DNA of 64,000 nucleotides, taken from assembly GCA_031769625.1 (NCBI GenBank), contig JAUIMM010000213.1:3713001-3777000 (forward strand), given 5' to 3'. Each line of letters begins with the position of its first letter. The stretch's first letter is position 1. Positions 35,403 through 45,562 of the stretch are shown piece by piece. Below the pieces are notes generated by a model that did not search any database, was not told the DNA's origin, and saw only the letters and a list, made by a program, of their open reading frames with translations. A program made the position numbers and the translations under genes. Source of the DNA: Taudactylus pleione (lineage: Eukaryota > Chordata > Amphibia > Anura > Myobatrachidae).

Positions 35403-35820
35403 CCCCATACTAGTGTATATCATTTTAAATTATATATCATTATAAATCAGGGCCCAAACTAGTATATTTGTCACCTGGGGCAAGACAGCAATTTGGCGTG
35501 CCCCCTGCCCATCATAAGATGGCCTTTTCTGACATAAATTTAATATCCATCCCTTAAAAATATTAATTAAGGTTTCTTAAATAAAACCATCAAATGTCCA
35601 AATAATTTTATTAAAATTACAAATATCGACCGAACAAAATGGTTGTAATGTAAAACACACATGCACACCAAAATAATTAAAAACTGCACTTTGCGAGCTT
35701 TTTTGGCAGCAAAGATTTTTTATAATATCTGTATAGCACAGAGTGGAGGCTCTCTTGTGTTCAACTGAATTATACTGAGGTTTGTTAACTTTTCTTGTCC
35801 CATGGTACTTCTTAGGTAGG

Positions 35821-38212
35821 TTAACTTTTAATAAGTTTTAATTTACTAAAACTCCTTTCCCCTGAGGCGACAGAGACTGGAAGTGTTAGAAAGATTCTAA
35901 GTGCTGTAGTGACATTAGGATATACCTCTTCAAGCCTATGTTTATAGATAAGTGTCAAGATGGTTGCTGGAAGGGATGAATTCATTTTTTCGTCGACTTC
36001 CAATGCATGAAATCGTGTTTTCAGATGATTTGTTTCTGTTTTCTGTATTTCCATTCCATGTAGGAATCCAAATTTGTCATTAATTTTTTCTAGTGCTAGG
36101 AATCTCTTATTAATGCTGTCCATCCACTAGGCGAGTAAACTTAGCGATGGAGCGATAATGACGGTCGTTATCGCTCCATCGCTTGGTAATCACCTGCAAA
36201 TCGGGCAGTAAAAGGTTAAAAACGGCCAGCGATGCGCAAGCCCGCTGGTCGTTTTTAACATCAATCATCACCCGAACATGACGGTCAACCTGACGACCAC
36301 CGTCAGGTTGCCATGTTCGGGGATGATTGATCTGCATATACTGAACATCTGAACGTTCAGTGCATGCAGTTCACCCCGCAAAAGACGACAGCGTCGTAAT
36401 TGTGCCGTCGTCCCCCGCATCGCCTAGTGGATGGGCAGCTTAAGTTCATCTATTATTCGATCAATAATTTCCAGTAGTGAGATCTTTAGTAGTGAGAATT
36501 TTGCCGGTGAGATGTTAGATGCATCAGCAGCAGCAGCAGTTTCACTTTCATCAAACATCCTCTTTTTCTTTTTTCTTCTAGTTACTTTAAAATCCGTTTT
36601 AAGATTGTTAATGTGTGCTATATCTTTAGCCACGGTTATAGCTTCGGACACAGCACTATCTCCCACTGACTGAATCAGATTGATCAGCCCACGTATATTT
36701 CTTACTGCCTTGTCAACTGTTACATCATCTTTCGGGACATACTGACTCACACGGTCGATCTTTCTTAGGATTCCATAACAAAAACATGGCTGGTCCCCAA
36801 TTCTTCCAGGGCCTTCACAACTTTATCTAAATGTTTGTATACTGCCTCGACAGCTTCCATCTTCGCTGACCATCTCATCTTACTTTGTGAATTTAGTGAG
36901 GTTCCCATCTTGAAGTTGATACTGCAAAGTAGAGATAGAGAGAGTGAAGTGTCCCAAAGAAGGTCTGTGCTTCAGGAGATACATCAGCAGCATGTACTCC
37001 TACTACATTTAGTGAGTGTGAAGCGCAAGGCACAAAATATGCCAATTTGTTTTCTTGGAGTATTCTTCTCTGGATGCCTTTATAAACTCCAGCCATGTTC
37101 GCTCCATTATCATATGACTGACCTTCTCAATACTTCATGTTTAAACCATCATCTTGTACTTTCTTGAGGATTTCTTCCCTCAGACCAAGGCCTGTCTTGT
37201 CAGAAACTACATAAAAGTCAATAAAACTTTCTAAAATTTCTGGGCCATTTTCACTTATTTTGACATATCTTATTACCTCCGTCATTTGTTCAAATTTACT
37301 CACATCTGGAGTGCAATCAAACATGAGTGCAAAGTATCTAGCTTCTTTTATTTCATTCAGTATATCTTGTCTTACTTTTCCTGCAATTATATCTAGGAAT
37401 TCGTCCTGAATCGCTTACTTGGCCTTTCTTGTGCCGTTCTATGTGTTCGCGCAAAGGAGCGTGGTAGTGCGATATACAGTAAGGTCTATGGTGTTTAGAA
37501 ATTTGCCACTTTAGGGGTTCCCAAAGTCACAGCGTGCTTGAGATCGCCTCAAGGGACTCCCCTTCTGGGCCAAGAACATAATAGCATCGATAATACAATG
37601 CAAGACTGCTCGCCAATGTTTTTCTTTCTTAGCTATCTGGTGTTGAAGTTCTCTGTCTATACCACCGATTCCGAGGGAGGTTTCAAGAGTTTTCCAATTA
37701 CAAAAACATGATTTGTGATGTAGTGAGTTCTCGTGGTCTGGGATTTTGTTACTGAGCATTCTCCACTGTGTTAAACCTTCATCTTTAGCGAAATACGACA
37801 ATTTTTAGTCCGATGCAGAATGTGAAAATAGCCTACATATTATGCAGAACACAGCATTTTTTGTTTGGCTATAGCCTAGCCATGATCTGTTTACTTTTTG
37901 ACAATTTGGTAGTTGTTTAAAAAAACAATCTTTTGTGAGATGTCTTCCATCTCTCATGCTTCTGCTTAGATCAGGATCATGTTGGGTCTTTGTTCTCATT
38001 CTTGTGATGAAACATCTCTCAGGTTCGGAAATTGTACTTGGCCACATACCAGGATCATTGAAATCAAAAGCAAATTTCCTGCAACTAACTCCTTGTGAGC
38101 CTGCTGAGGTTCCAGAAATGGAGTCCTGGTTGTGGATGTCTGTAAAGCTAGTACTGCTTGAAGCATCTGCCTGTGGGTCCCTGATCTGCTTTTGTGTTTT
38201 GCTCTTTTCCAT
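35821..38212 (-). pseudogene. Broken hAT transposase (DUF4371/hATC type)
   Basis: Fragments of one transposase lie in order on the minus strand. The N-terminus (37805-38212) starts MEKSKTQKQIRDPQADAS and includes a TTF-type finger end, FCIICRLFSHS. Then 37511-37801 has the LTQWRMLSNKIPDHENS region, 37127-37324 the VSKFEQMTEVIRYV region, and 36893-37096 MAGVYKGIQRRILQ with YFVPCASHSLNVVG (the CxxH-type site). The 36424-36750 segment runs into a MITE. The C-terminus (35821-36123) holds LPVSVASGERSFSKLKLIK, the hAT dimerisation motif. At least three frameshifts or stops plus the MITE make it non-functional. It is better preserved than the relic at 32605. Confidence 0.8.
36110..36443. mobile_element. 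TTAA-flanked MITE inside the hAT transposase relic
   Basis: The element lies between TTAA at 36110-36113 and TTAA at 36440-36443. Its ends gctgtccatccactaggcg and cgcctagtggatgggcagc are inverse. Removing it with one TTAA brings the two halves of the transposase frame (RIIDELK and INKRFLAL) back next to each other. TTAA targets are typical of Kolobok and piggyBac elements. A relative is at 53322-53651. Confidence 0.85.
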
Positions 38213-38779
38213 TTCACCTTAAAAAAAAGTTTAATCATCCTCTAACACAGCATCTTCATTTTTCATGTAGGCTAAACAAAACATTCCATTTTAAAAACTT
38301 TGCATTGAACTTAAAACTAAACTTAACGGTATGAAAATTGCTATACCAAATAACCACGTTTTTGTTAAAAATACATACAGGATGGCCTTGGGAAGAAAGT
38401 GACGCAGTAAGCGGTCGTCCGACGAATATAATGAAACACAATAACTGCTTGAACTTTACCTGAAGTTCAAGTAAAAGCATTTTAATTTAGTGTTATAATA
38501 CTCAAATATGTTTAATGCACCTGTCTTGGACTTTTTGTCGCTTAACCATGATGACATCAAGGATGATGAACGTTGTGCTGCTTGCTCTCTATCCCTCGCC
38601 TTCTTCCTGTATTCAGCTCCCGATGGTTATTTCGACATCTTTGTAATCGTTTTTCACTTCACGCACCGAAAAAACGTACTCTGAATTTGAAGCCAAAACC
38701 AAGTGTTTATTACAGCATATTGCAAATATATTTGCTGCTGCATTCCGGCACCCAATGTAACTTCAATACTTGGAAATCC

Positions 38780-38885
38780 TTAAACAGACGGCACTTGTAC
38801 AAATAAAAGAACCATGAGGCAGGATCAAGTGGGTTCATATGACCCTGCCTCATTTTTTTTTATATTTACAAGTGCCATCTGTTTG
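38780..38885. repeat. Long hairpin near hAT right end
   Basis: The phrase aaacagacggcacttgta is mirrored by acaagtgccatctgttt, and atgaggcagg by cctgcctcat, around a loop of about 20 bp. It lies in the upstream region of the hAT relic. Confidence 0.7.
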
Positions 38886-39236
38886 AGGATTTTATTAGAA
38901 GTTGTGGTGTTTATCATTTTTTATATTGTGGGCAGATAGGGTACACACTCACACTGTCTATGCCATCGACTCTTGACAGTGAAAGGCCCCTAGCTCAGCC
39001 TCACAGTGATTGCCTCGCGGGATGATGACATCATCATCTCACAAGGCTCTGGGGATGCTCGTCGGTGGCTTCTGTAAGAAACAGCTGAGCCGCCGAGGAG
39101 CACTAACTGCAGCGGTTTAGAAGAAGTGCGGGGCGGTGTATAGCAGGTTTGGTGACTGCTCATGCCGCCCGCCCATAATTTCGGTGCCGGAAGTTGGCGC
39201 CTGCACCCCCCCTAGTTGCAACCCTGTTTAAATTAT

Positions 39237-40720
39237 GGAAATACAAGTTGGAAGCTGCTCAATCACTTCAGTAATATCACTCAGGTGCATGTAAGGGAGG
39301 GGTTAGTCTATACAAGAAACAACAAAAAGTATTCCCCCAGCACTCAGAATGAAATCAGCAATAAGATTTGAAAAACTACATGGTGGTAGATAATTCAGAG
39401 ATCTCAGCTGCATATATTTGCAAAGATATGGCTAAGCCTCCGGGCCGCATCACGGCGTCTCTGATACCGGAGGTCCCTATCATTTGGTCAGAATCTGGGG
39501 TGCAGAACCCCCAAAAAGCCGGCGATAGCCAGCCACCCCAGCGAAGCACACCAGTGAGAGACTAAAGTGTTAATATAGGATTAAAGGAAAAACTATGTGT
39601 TAATAAGTGAAGGTGTAATTAAAAAGCTAAGAAAAATATATATATATATACACAAAATATATTGGAAAGTGTAAAAGTGCTGAATAAAGTGTTAATGTGT
39701 GCCTCACCAGAGCAGCCCAGCCACACCAACCCCAAGGGGCACCGCACCCCAAACTCATCCCCAAAACTGATAACTATATCCAATTTGGGTAATAATTGCC
39801 CAATATAAAGCCACATGATAATGGAACATACAAATATACCTGAATTGAGAGCTAGCTTACCTTGGAGTCACCCCTAAGTCCTCCTAATGGCACTACAAGA
39901 ACCAGCACGCCCTCCTAACGCTGGTCCCATCTATGCCTCTCAATACAGAAATACAAGTTGGAAGCTGCTCAATCACTTCAGTAATATCACTCAGGTGCAT
40001 GTAAGGGAGGGGTTAGTCTATACAAGAAACAACAAAAAGTATTCCCCCAGCATTCAGAAGATTTGAAAAACTACATGGTGGTAGATAATTCAGAGATCTC
40101 AGTTGCATATATTTGCAAAGATATGGCTAAGCCTCCGGGCCGCGTCACGGCGTCTCTGATACCGGAGGTCCCTATCACTTGGTCAGAATCTGGGGTATCA
40201 CTCAGGTGCAGAACCCCAAAAAAGCTGGCGATAGCCAGCCACCCCAGCGAAGCACACCAGTGAGAGACTAAAGTGTTAGTATAGGATTAAAGGAAAAACG
40301 ATGTGTTAATAAGTGAAGGTGTAATTAAAAAGCTAAGAAAAATATATATATATACACAAAATATATTGGAAAGTGTAAAAGTGCACATTTACACTTTCCA
40401 ATATACTTTGTGTATATATATATATTTTTCTTAGCTTTTTAATTACACCTTCACTATACTATACTAACACTTTAGTCTCTCACTGGTGTGCTTCGCTGGG
40501 GTGGCTGGCTATCGCCGGCTTTTTTGGGGTTCTGCACCCCAGATTCTGACCAAATGATAGGGACCTCCGGTATCAGAGACGCCGTGACGCGGCCCGGAGG
40601 CTTAGCCATATCTTTGCAAATATATGCAACTGAGATCTCTGAATTATCTACCACCATGTAGTTTTTCAAATCTTATTGCTGATTTCATTCTGAGTGCTGG
40701 GGGAATACTTTTTGTTGTTT
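39237..40720. mobile_element. Direct-plus-inverted repeat element, 14-bp target duplication
   Basis: The 14-bp sequence cctgtttaaattat lies at 39223-39236 and 40721-40734. Inside are a first unit from 39238, a second partial direct copy from 39948 (offset about 710 bp) and an inverted copy at about 40391-40720, with the turn near 40384 at aaaagtgcacattt. The arm end reads gtgctgggggaatacttttt. The first 70 bp on the left are unpaired, like the tails of the elements at 13416 and 45563. Open frames that repeat three times here (65-66 codons) follow the repeat. Confidence 0.82.
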
Positions 40721-40734
40721 CCTGTTTAAATTAT

Positions 40735-41140
40735 ATATATTCTTTTTAAGATGGAATTGGTCTGAAAAAATCTTTAAAATTTACCACCTAACTGTAATTC
40801 TCTCTCTAGTGATTGATGATGCTATGATTTTATTTATTTTTTCTTTAGGACCCCCCTGTATTAAGTGCCATGAGCCCCCCAAAGCCCTAAGCTAGCTTTG
40901 AAGTCACCAGTCAGGGAAAAAAAGGGAAAAAAATCAGAGTTACAAATGACCATGCCATGCCTTGTGTGACATATCACGCTTAATTGACAACTTTAGTACT
41001 TTTTTCTCAAAGGAATTTGTAAAATCTACTTTACCTAGTACACTCTGGGTGACTTCATATACTGATACATTGCGAATAAGATGCAACATTTAGTAAAGAG
41101 TACAGATCGCTACGCTATATGGAGCAAAAATGATAGGTCA
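40735..41140. other. Unassigned AT-rich sequence
   Basis: No gene or element boundary is recognised. Confidence 0.35.
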
Positions 41141-41330
41141 GGTCGGTGATTTCCCACCTCGGTCCTTAAGGCACACTAACAGTCCTGGTTTTAGTGATAT
41201 CCATGTTTGAGCACAGATGGTTAAATAAAAATAGCTGAGGTACTAATTAAGTCACCGTTGCTTAAGTATGACTATCCTTAAAACCTGGACTTTTAGTGTG
41301 CCTTGAGGAACATGGTTGGGAACCCCTGCA
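41141..41330. mobile_element. MITE, second copy of the 15866 family
   Basis: The left arm has ccttaaggcacactaacagt and cctggtttta; the right arm has aaaacctggacttttagtgt and gccttgagg. The order and middle (gtttgagcacagatggtta) match the copy at 15866-16051. Confidence 0.8.
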
Positions 41331-42265
41331 CTAGAAGAATGAGGACACATCTCTACTCTAGCCAACATCCCTGTTGTAAACTGAAAGAGAAATAATTTAC
41401 TCAAAATAAAGACAAAACAAAAGTTTTCAAAATCATTATAAATATATTTTATTAAGATTTTTTTTTCACTTTTTTTGTATTATTTTTAAAACTATTTTTG
41501 AATACATTCTTAAATACAAAATGCTCCAAAATCCATTTTTGCATATGCTGTGTAATTCTCCGTTTGCATTTATAAAGCAAACACTTACTGTAGTTTGATT
41601 ATTGTAATGCTTCTTTTTCTTATTTCCCCTAAAGAATGGTTTGAACAATAAAAGATAATTAAGCTGCTTATATGACGCATGAATGGTGTGATGATGCAAG
41701 CACTGATTAACGCCAAACATTGATATGTGAATTGTTAGAAAGTGAATGCTCATATGCACGATCTGGAAAGGTTCCAAGGAAAAGTTGTAATTGTTTACAG
41801 CAAATAATGGAATGTTAGAAATGTGCATCTCTACACAACTATTCGGAGAACAAGAATACTTTTGCAGAAAATATGCCTGTATAAGATATCCAATTGGTCA
41901 ATGTATTTGTTTCAGGCTAATGACAAAAATTGGCCTAATCACTCATGTGCTGATATAGTGATATCATTGGCTGGGACAGGCCAGACAGAACAGGAGTGAG
42001 TTGGCCTACCCAGAATGTACAGTCAGCAAATAAATTCTATAGAAGACCATGTTTTACATTACTGCTTGCCATCATGCTACAGATGTGTCCACAAACATCT
42101 TACTTCCTTGCGCGTTAAACAGCCCTTCTAGTTGCGCCATGAGGTGGCGTGACTCGGTAGCGCCTAGTGTAATTTCTTGTGACTTTTTACCTTCAAATGC
42201 GTCTTATTCGCAAAGCGGGTGTATCTGCATGCGAAATGCTATGTTACAGTGTCAGTGGCTGATTC
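41331..42265. other. Unassigned AT-rich sequence
   Basis: A 120-codon minus-strand frame at 41466-41828 is AT-driven and has no domain. No other feature is seen. Confidence 0.35.
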
Positions 42266-42449
42266 AGGGGTCTATTCATGAAGCAGTGAAAAGAGTGGAG
42301 ACGTGTGCCAGTGGAGAAGTTGCCCATGGCAACCAAACAGCATTGAGGTTTCATTTATCAAATACATTCTGTAAAATAATAGGTAGAAGCTGATTGGTTG
42401 CCATGGGCAACTTCTCCACTGGCCCACTTCTCCACTCTTTTCACCCCTT
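42266..42449. mobile_element. MITE with long inverted arms, GTTGCCCATGGCAACC type
   Basis: The left arm ggggtctattcatgaagc, agtggagaagttgcccatgg is mirrored by ccatgggcaacttctccact and cttttcacccctt. It is about 185 bp. The palindromic gttgcccatggcaac core is shared with the copies at 34409, 44546 and 51896. Confidence 0.8.
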
Positions 42450-43283
42450 TCTTTTTAGACCATGTCCCTCTTTTGAGACCACGCTCCTTTTTGTGGCGTG
42501 CGATGTAGGCGCGCGCAGTCCCTTTATCAAATAAACGAGGAGGGGTGAGTTCCACCACTTCTCTAGGACCACTTTAAGCACTGGTTACAACATGCAGTCT
42601 TGGGCCAAGTGCTGTATTACCGACGGGGCAGACAACTTGCCAGGAGCTGGATTGATGGTGTGACGACCCAAGTGCACCCCCCTAGCTTGTTACTAACCCT
42701 GCTACTTGGCTTGTCCCAAAATCGTGTACTTTTTACAGCCTGTTTCTGCTTTCCAGTGTATAAGGTTGGCACAGATAATCAGGAGAGGGCCCAGATGACG
42801 CAGCTCACTTATCTGTGTGAGTGGAACTTGGCCGATTATAATTCAGATGGAGGGTGTGTGCATCACATACTGCTGTGGACAGAACTGTGTAATGGACATT
42901 AATAGGACCTTATATCAATGAGTCTGATCATGTTTTATTACTGTGTGTAATAGGTTAACTGTATATACATGTTTTTTTTTCAGTGTTTAATATCTCTAAA
43001 GCCTGATATGTTACTTACAGGATGCAGATGACATATGTAATGATGTTGTAATGTGTGTTATGGATGTCGGGGGAGACATCTCCCCTCCCACTGGAATGTA
43101 CATGCAGTCAGGTAACTCTGTATGCCTACTAGTATCCCCCACTGGATTCTAGTAGGCATACAGAAAACCATAGCCAGATGAATGGCATGTGACAACACTA
43201 ATGGCTATGAGGGATTAACAGTGACTGGTTTTATTGCCCTGATATGATAAATCCCCTTGTCAACATGATGGAGTGGCCTTTGG
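42450..43283. other. Unassigned intergenic sequence
   Basis: No gene is recognised. A short inverted repeat lies near 43070-43160 (aggcatacagaaaa faces tctgtatgcctactag). Confidence 0.35.
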
Positions 43284-43855
43284 CCCTGATTCAGAGCCGG
43301 ACGCTATTAGCGCTCGCTCGTTCAGAAAAAGGGGGTGGCTATTCAAATGAACCGTTCGCTCTTTGCGAACAAAACATGCGGACATTTATTTGATAAAAAC
43401 GCCCCCTGGCAGCTCGCATCATATGTCATGTCCGCTATTTATTAGATTAATCGAGTACATCGATCAGCGTATGAACTGCTCGCTATTCTTGTGGCTGGTT
43501 TTTCCTACCACTATATTGTGAGCAGTTCTGACTATAAAACAACCAAGTGACGTGGTCAATGGCGCTGCTGTATTAATTATGCACACCCATAAAACGCCCG
43601 TTTTGACCTTTAAGCACGCCTGCGTTCTGAATTCCACTCCCCGTTTTCAAGCACCTTCCCCTGTTACCACCCACATACGCCTCATCCTGTCACTCAAAAT
43701 AGCAGGCATTCGCTATATAGCGAACAAACGATTTTCGGCCGCACTGACTGGTTCGTGCATGCGTATTACAAACCGTACGCATGCGCAGATGGGCGAACAT
43801 CGCTCGGAACGAGCCATACGGCCGCTTCCGAGCGGCTCTGAATGAGGTCCTTTGT
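43284..43855. mobile_element. MITE, CCTGATTCAGAGCCGG ends, about 570 bp
   Basis: The left end ccctgattcagagccggacg faces the right end gagcggctctgaatgaggtc. The interior matches the element at 63352-63942 in the opposite orientation over most of its length; for example gaactgctcgctattcttgt here corresponds to acaagaatagcgagcagttc there. Non-coding. Confidence 0.82.
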
Positions 43856-44545
43856 TCCAATGGGTCCGGGCCAGAATCCTCACCTCTGGGGTGAAGGAAG
43901 ACATAACCACTAACTGTACATAGCATTCAAATTTCCCATTAGCAGAGCTCAGGGTTGACACCTCAGGGTGGGAAAATCAGAGGTTTTATAATAGCAAACT
44001 GAGGGTTTTTCAGAAAGATCTGAGTTGAATGGAGTGGAGTGCCTAGCCTGAGAGGCAAAACTTAGGCAGAGCTGGGTACAGGAGTCAGGAGATCCTGCTA
44101 GCCTGCTGTCCACGGACCTTGCGTAACGAAGAAGCCACTATTTGCATGCATGTTAGCAAGATTGCAGATTTGCAATTCCGTTCAGTACTGAATCAGGCCC
44201 ATAGAACACTTGTCACATTTAGTAGTGTAATATTGCTTAGTAGATAACATGTTTAGCCTTGTGTCAAAGTAGTGGCATAGGTAAAAGAGTGGAGCACTTA
44301 TAAGTTACTGCCTCTGCTGTTCCCTGTTACACAAAGTAGTGAACAAGGAACGAGAGAGCAGGCACAATGGCTCTCAGAAAATAGATAGAAGCAGCATCTG
44401 CTGTCAGGGTAGCTCCACATCTCTCTGCCCTGTTGCTACAACAGTGCAGGACAGCACAGCCAATGAGAGGGCTGCTGAGGGAATTATGAGCTGCCATGAA
44501 TCATACCTGAAGTCAAGTATACTGTGATATAATCATCCATACTAA
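43856..44545. other. Unassigned sequence ending a partial MITE
   Basis: A MITE right end, tactgaatcaggcccatag, lies near 44188-44206 without a clear left partner. Nothing else is recognised. Confidence 0.35.
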
Positions 44546-44660
44546 TGGGGAGATTTATCAAACCTTCTAATGAGGACAAGTGGAGATGTTGCCCATAGCA
44601 ACCAACCTGCTCATAGCTATCAATTATCTAGTAGATTCTATAAATTTATAACTACAGCCA
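44546..44660. mobile_element. Partial MITE, GTGGAGATGTTGCCCATAGC family
   Basis: It starts ggggagatttatcaaacctt and includes agtggagatgttgcccatag, as in the copies at 34409 and 51896. The right arm is missing. Confidence 0.6.
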
Positions 44661-44825
44661 TATCCTATGATAAATAATTTAAATAGTGTCTATTATGTTT
44701 GTGAAAATATTTTTAAATGGAAAAACACAACTTTGGTACTTGTGTGTTGCTCAGAGTTCTAGGAGAACTTGCATATTCCCAACCCCCAACTAATCAACCA
44801 CTTCTCTACCTCCCTACCTAAGTTC

Positions 44826-45163
44826 CATAGGGGATGATTCAATGAGATGTTGAATAGGCATGGGAGGGAGCTTCCGAAGCTATTCAATTCAACGCGATGT
44901 TTCGGTGAGCTAAAGGATTTCTTCTCGCACCCTTCTGGGATGCAAGGAGAAATACGACAAAAGTGCCGGCCGCGCAGCTGTTTTCCGGCTTAGCGTGGTG
45001 CTAACAGCCTTGCGGCCGGCACTTTAGTCGTAGAATGCCGTTTTTTTGCGACTAAACACCCAGAGAACCGGCACTTTCTGACTTAACAGCGTGCAGAATT
45101 GAATAGCTCCTAGAGCTCCCTCCCTGGGCTATACAACATCGTACTGAATTGAATCGCGCTCAT
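44826..45163. mobile_element. MITE, GATTCAATGAGAT / TGAATTGAATCGC ends
   Basis: The left part ggggatgattcaatgagatg is roughly inverse to the right end catcgtactgaattgaatcg. Internally, acaaaagtgccggccgc faces gcggccggcactttagtcg, so the middle is itself an inverted repeat. Non-coding. Confidence 0.6.
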
Positions 45164-45562
45164 AGGCTGCTGTGACATCATTTTATTCATTGTTAAAATG
45201 GGCATGTCATTACTGCACATACTTATGAAATGCGTATGTATACATTTGTATTCAGAATTTCTTCTATCTCACTATTATGATGGCAAGGGGTGGGACGAGA
45301 CCAGTAAGTGCATGTTCTCATAATTGCAAATGAAGGAGATCTGGATGCAGACGATTAGGTGACTGATTCAAATGTATGCTACTGCCACCACAGGTGTGAT
45401 CCCGTATGCAGCTGCGGTGCAATAATATGCAAATGTCACAACCAGCAGGATATGTATTGAGATGCCCATCGGCGTCTTTGCAAAACCAAGCATATGCGTA
45501 CAAAGACGCAGCCACGGTCACAGATCATTTGATGTTAGCAGTCCTGAGTAACTCTATGGTAG

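Larger units (their letters stand above)
35448..39226 (-). mobile_element. Old hAT element (about 3.8 kb including a nested MITE)
   Basis: The ends are inverted: cagggcccaaactag on the left, and the right end in reverse is cagggttgcaactag. It contains a minus-strand transposase relic. No exact 8-bp duplication abuts the ends, although tttaaattatat occurs just outside both sides (about 35422 on the left; 39227 and again at 40724 on the right). A palindromic element (39237-40720) inserted right at the right border. The right subterminal region carries a long hairpin around 38780-38885. Confidence 0.65.

Noticed and set aside
41466..41828. 120-codon minus-strand frame
   Set aside because: Composition is driven by AT-rich sequence; there is no domain and no neighbouring exon evidence.
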